DNA of 64,000 bases from Serratia sp. FDAARGOS_506. GTDB taxonomy: Bacteria; Pseudomonadota; Gammaproteobacteria; Enterobacterales; Enterobacteriaceae. The stretch covers positions 3,224,001-3,288,000 of the forward strand of contig NZ_CP033831.1 in NCBI RefSeq assembly GCF_003812745.1. Reading direction: 5' to 3'. The position numbers were made by a program, and so were the translations under genes. The notes beneath the pieces were generated by a model. That model saw only the letters and a list, made by a program, of their open reading frames with translations, was not told the origin of the DNA and ran no database searches. Below are positions 63,466 to 64,000 of this stretch, one piece after another (the stretch's first letter is position 1; each line of letters starts with the position of its first letter).

Positions 63466-64000
63466 CCGTTTTGATGCCAAAGCCTTCCTGAGTACCGTCA
63501 CCAGCCAGCCCGGCGTCTACCGTATGTACGACGCCACGGGCACGGTGATCTACGTCGGTAAAGCCAAAGACCTGAAAAAGCGTCTCGCCAGCTATTTTCG
63601 GCAGCAGGTCAGCAGCCGTAAAACCGAGACGCTGGTTAAAAATATCGCGCAAATAGATGTAACGGTTACCCACACCGAAACGGAAGCGCTGTTGTTGGAA
63701 CATAACTACATTAAATTGTACCAACCGCGATATAATGTTCTTTTGCGAGACGATAAATCTTATCCGCTGATTTTTCTCAGCGCGGATACCCATCCTCGTT
63801 TGTCGGTGCACCGCGGCGCCAAACACGCCAAGGGCGAATATTTCGGGCCTTTTCCCAACTCTTATGCCGTGCGCGAAACGCTGGCGCTGTTGCAGAAGCT
63901 GTTCCCGATCCGCCAGTGCGAAAACAGCGTGTATCGCAACCGTTCGCGTCCGTGCCTGCAGTATCAGATCGGTCGCTGTCTCGGCCCTTGCGTCGCCGGC
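63458..64000 (+). CDS. uvrC: Excinuclease ABC subunit C (3' end outside window)
   Basis: Nuclease subunit that makes both incisions in UvrABC repair. The visible 181 residues cover the GIY-YIG domain ([31 protein letters not shown], with the following [30 protein letters not shown]) and the start of the Cys-rich part ([19 protein letters not shown]). GTG at 63458, overlapping uvrY by 8 bases, gives [17 protein letters not shown], aligned with E. coli UvrC. Truncated by the window edge. Confidence 0.95.
   Translation, partial: MNDRFDAKAFLSTVTSQPGVYRMYDATGTVIYVGKAKDLKKRLASYFRQQVSSRKTETLVKNIAQIDVTVTHTETEALLLEHNYIKLYQPRYNVLLRDDKSYPLIFLSADTHPRLSVHRGAKHAKGEYFGPFPNSYAVRETLALLQKLFPIRQCENSVYRNRSRPCLQYQIGRCLGPCVAG

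Overview
The window is enterobacterial chromosome, almost certainly Serratia marcescens. The gene at 35173-35973 encodes a protein that reads as the well-known secreted Serratia nuclease (NucA), and the first 22 kb keeps the gene order of the Escherichia coli pqiABC-to-serT segment. Base composition is GC-rich through most genes, with a few AT-rich patches (about 24.2-25.3 kb and 59.9-60.9 kb).

Region 1 (1-22.4 kb) is a conserved core: pqiABC (envelope lipid transport), rmf (a 56-residue gene), fabA, ycbZ, matP, ompA, sulA, sxy, yccS, yccF, helD, mgsA, yccT, yccU, hspQ, rlmI, yccX, tusE, yccA and tRNA-Ser(UGA). The one insertion relative to the E. coli order is a HxlR-type regulator plus a second FabF-like ketoacyl synthase between rmf and fabA. 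Recognisable control sites are FabR and FadR operators before fabA and a LexA box before sulA.

Region 2 (22.5-41.4 kb) lies between two tRNA genes and is accessory in character. It holds a MarT/FidL-like membrane regulator pair, a LuxR-type regulator and a four-gene chaperone-usher fimbrial operon. Next come soxR, divergent from an RND efflux operon through a textbook SoxR promoter, then nucA with its own LexA box, wrbA, small regulators, an EamA transporter and cycA. It ends at tRNA-Lys with a CTT anticodon.

Region 3 (41.6-49.2 kb) is a mix of transporters (DedA, two MFS), small enzymes, an orphan LuxR-type AHL-receptor homologue facing an MFS gene across a cluster of GACAG motifs, a UspF-like protein, and an unrecognised protein with a TWHH motif.

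Region 4 (49.3-59.5 kb) is a complete trans-4-hydroxy-L-proline catabolic locus. A divergent pair of operons surrounds an AraC-type regulator. The plus-strand operon encodes the epimerase and a three-subunit D-hydroxyproline dehydrogenase. The minus-strand operon encodes the deaminase, the semialdehyde dehydrogenase, an APC permease and an Ldh-type imine reductase. Together they should convert hydroxyproline to 2-oxoglutarate.

Region 5 (59.6-64 kb) has two lipoproteins, a membrane-anchored protein with an antirepressor-like C-terminus and a Fur-like site, then returns to core genes: glpM, yecF, uvrY (TTG start) and the 5' part of uvrC, which runs off the window. No CRISPR array, insertion sequence, integrase or rRNA gene was seen. 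No clearly new multi-gene system was found; the best leads are listed in the findings.
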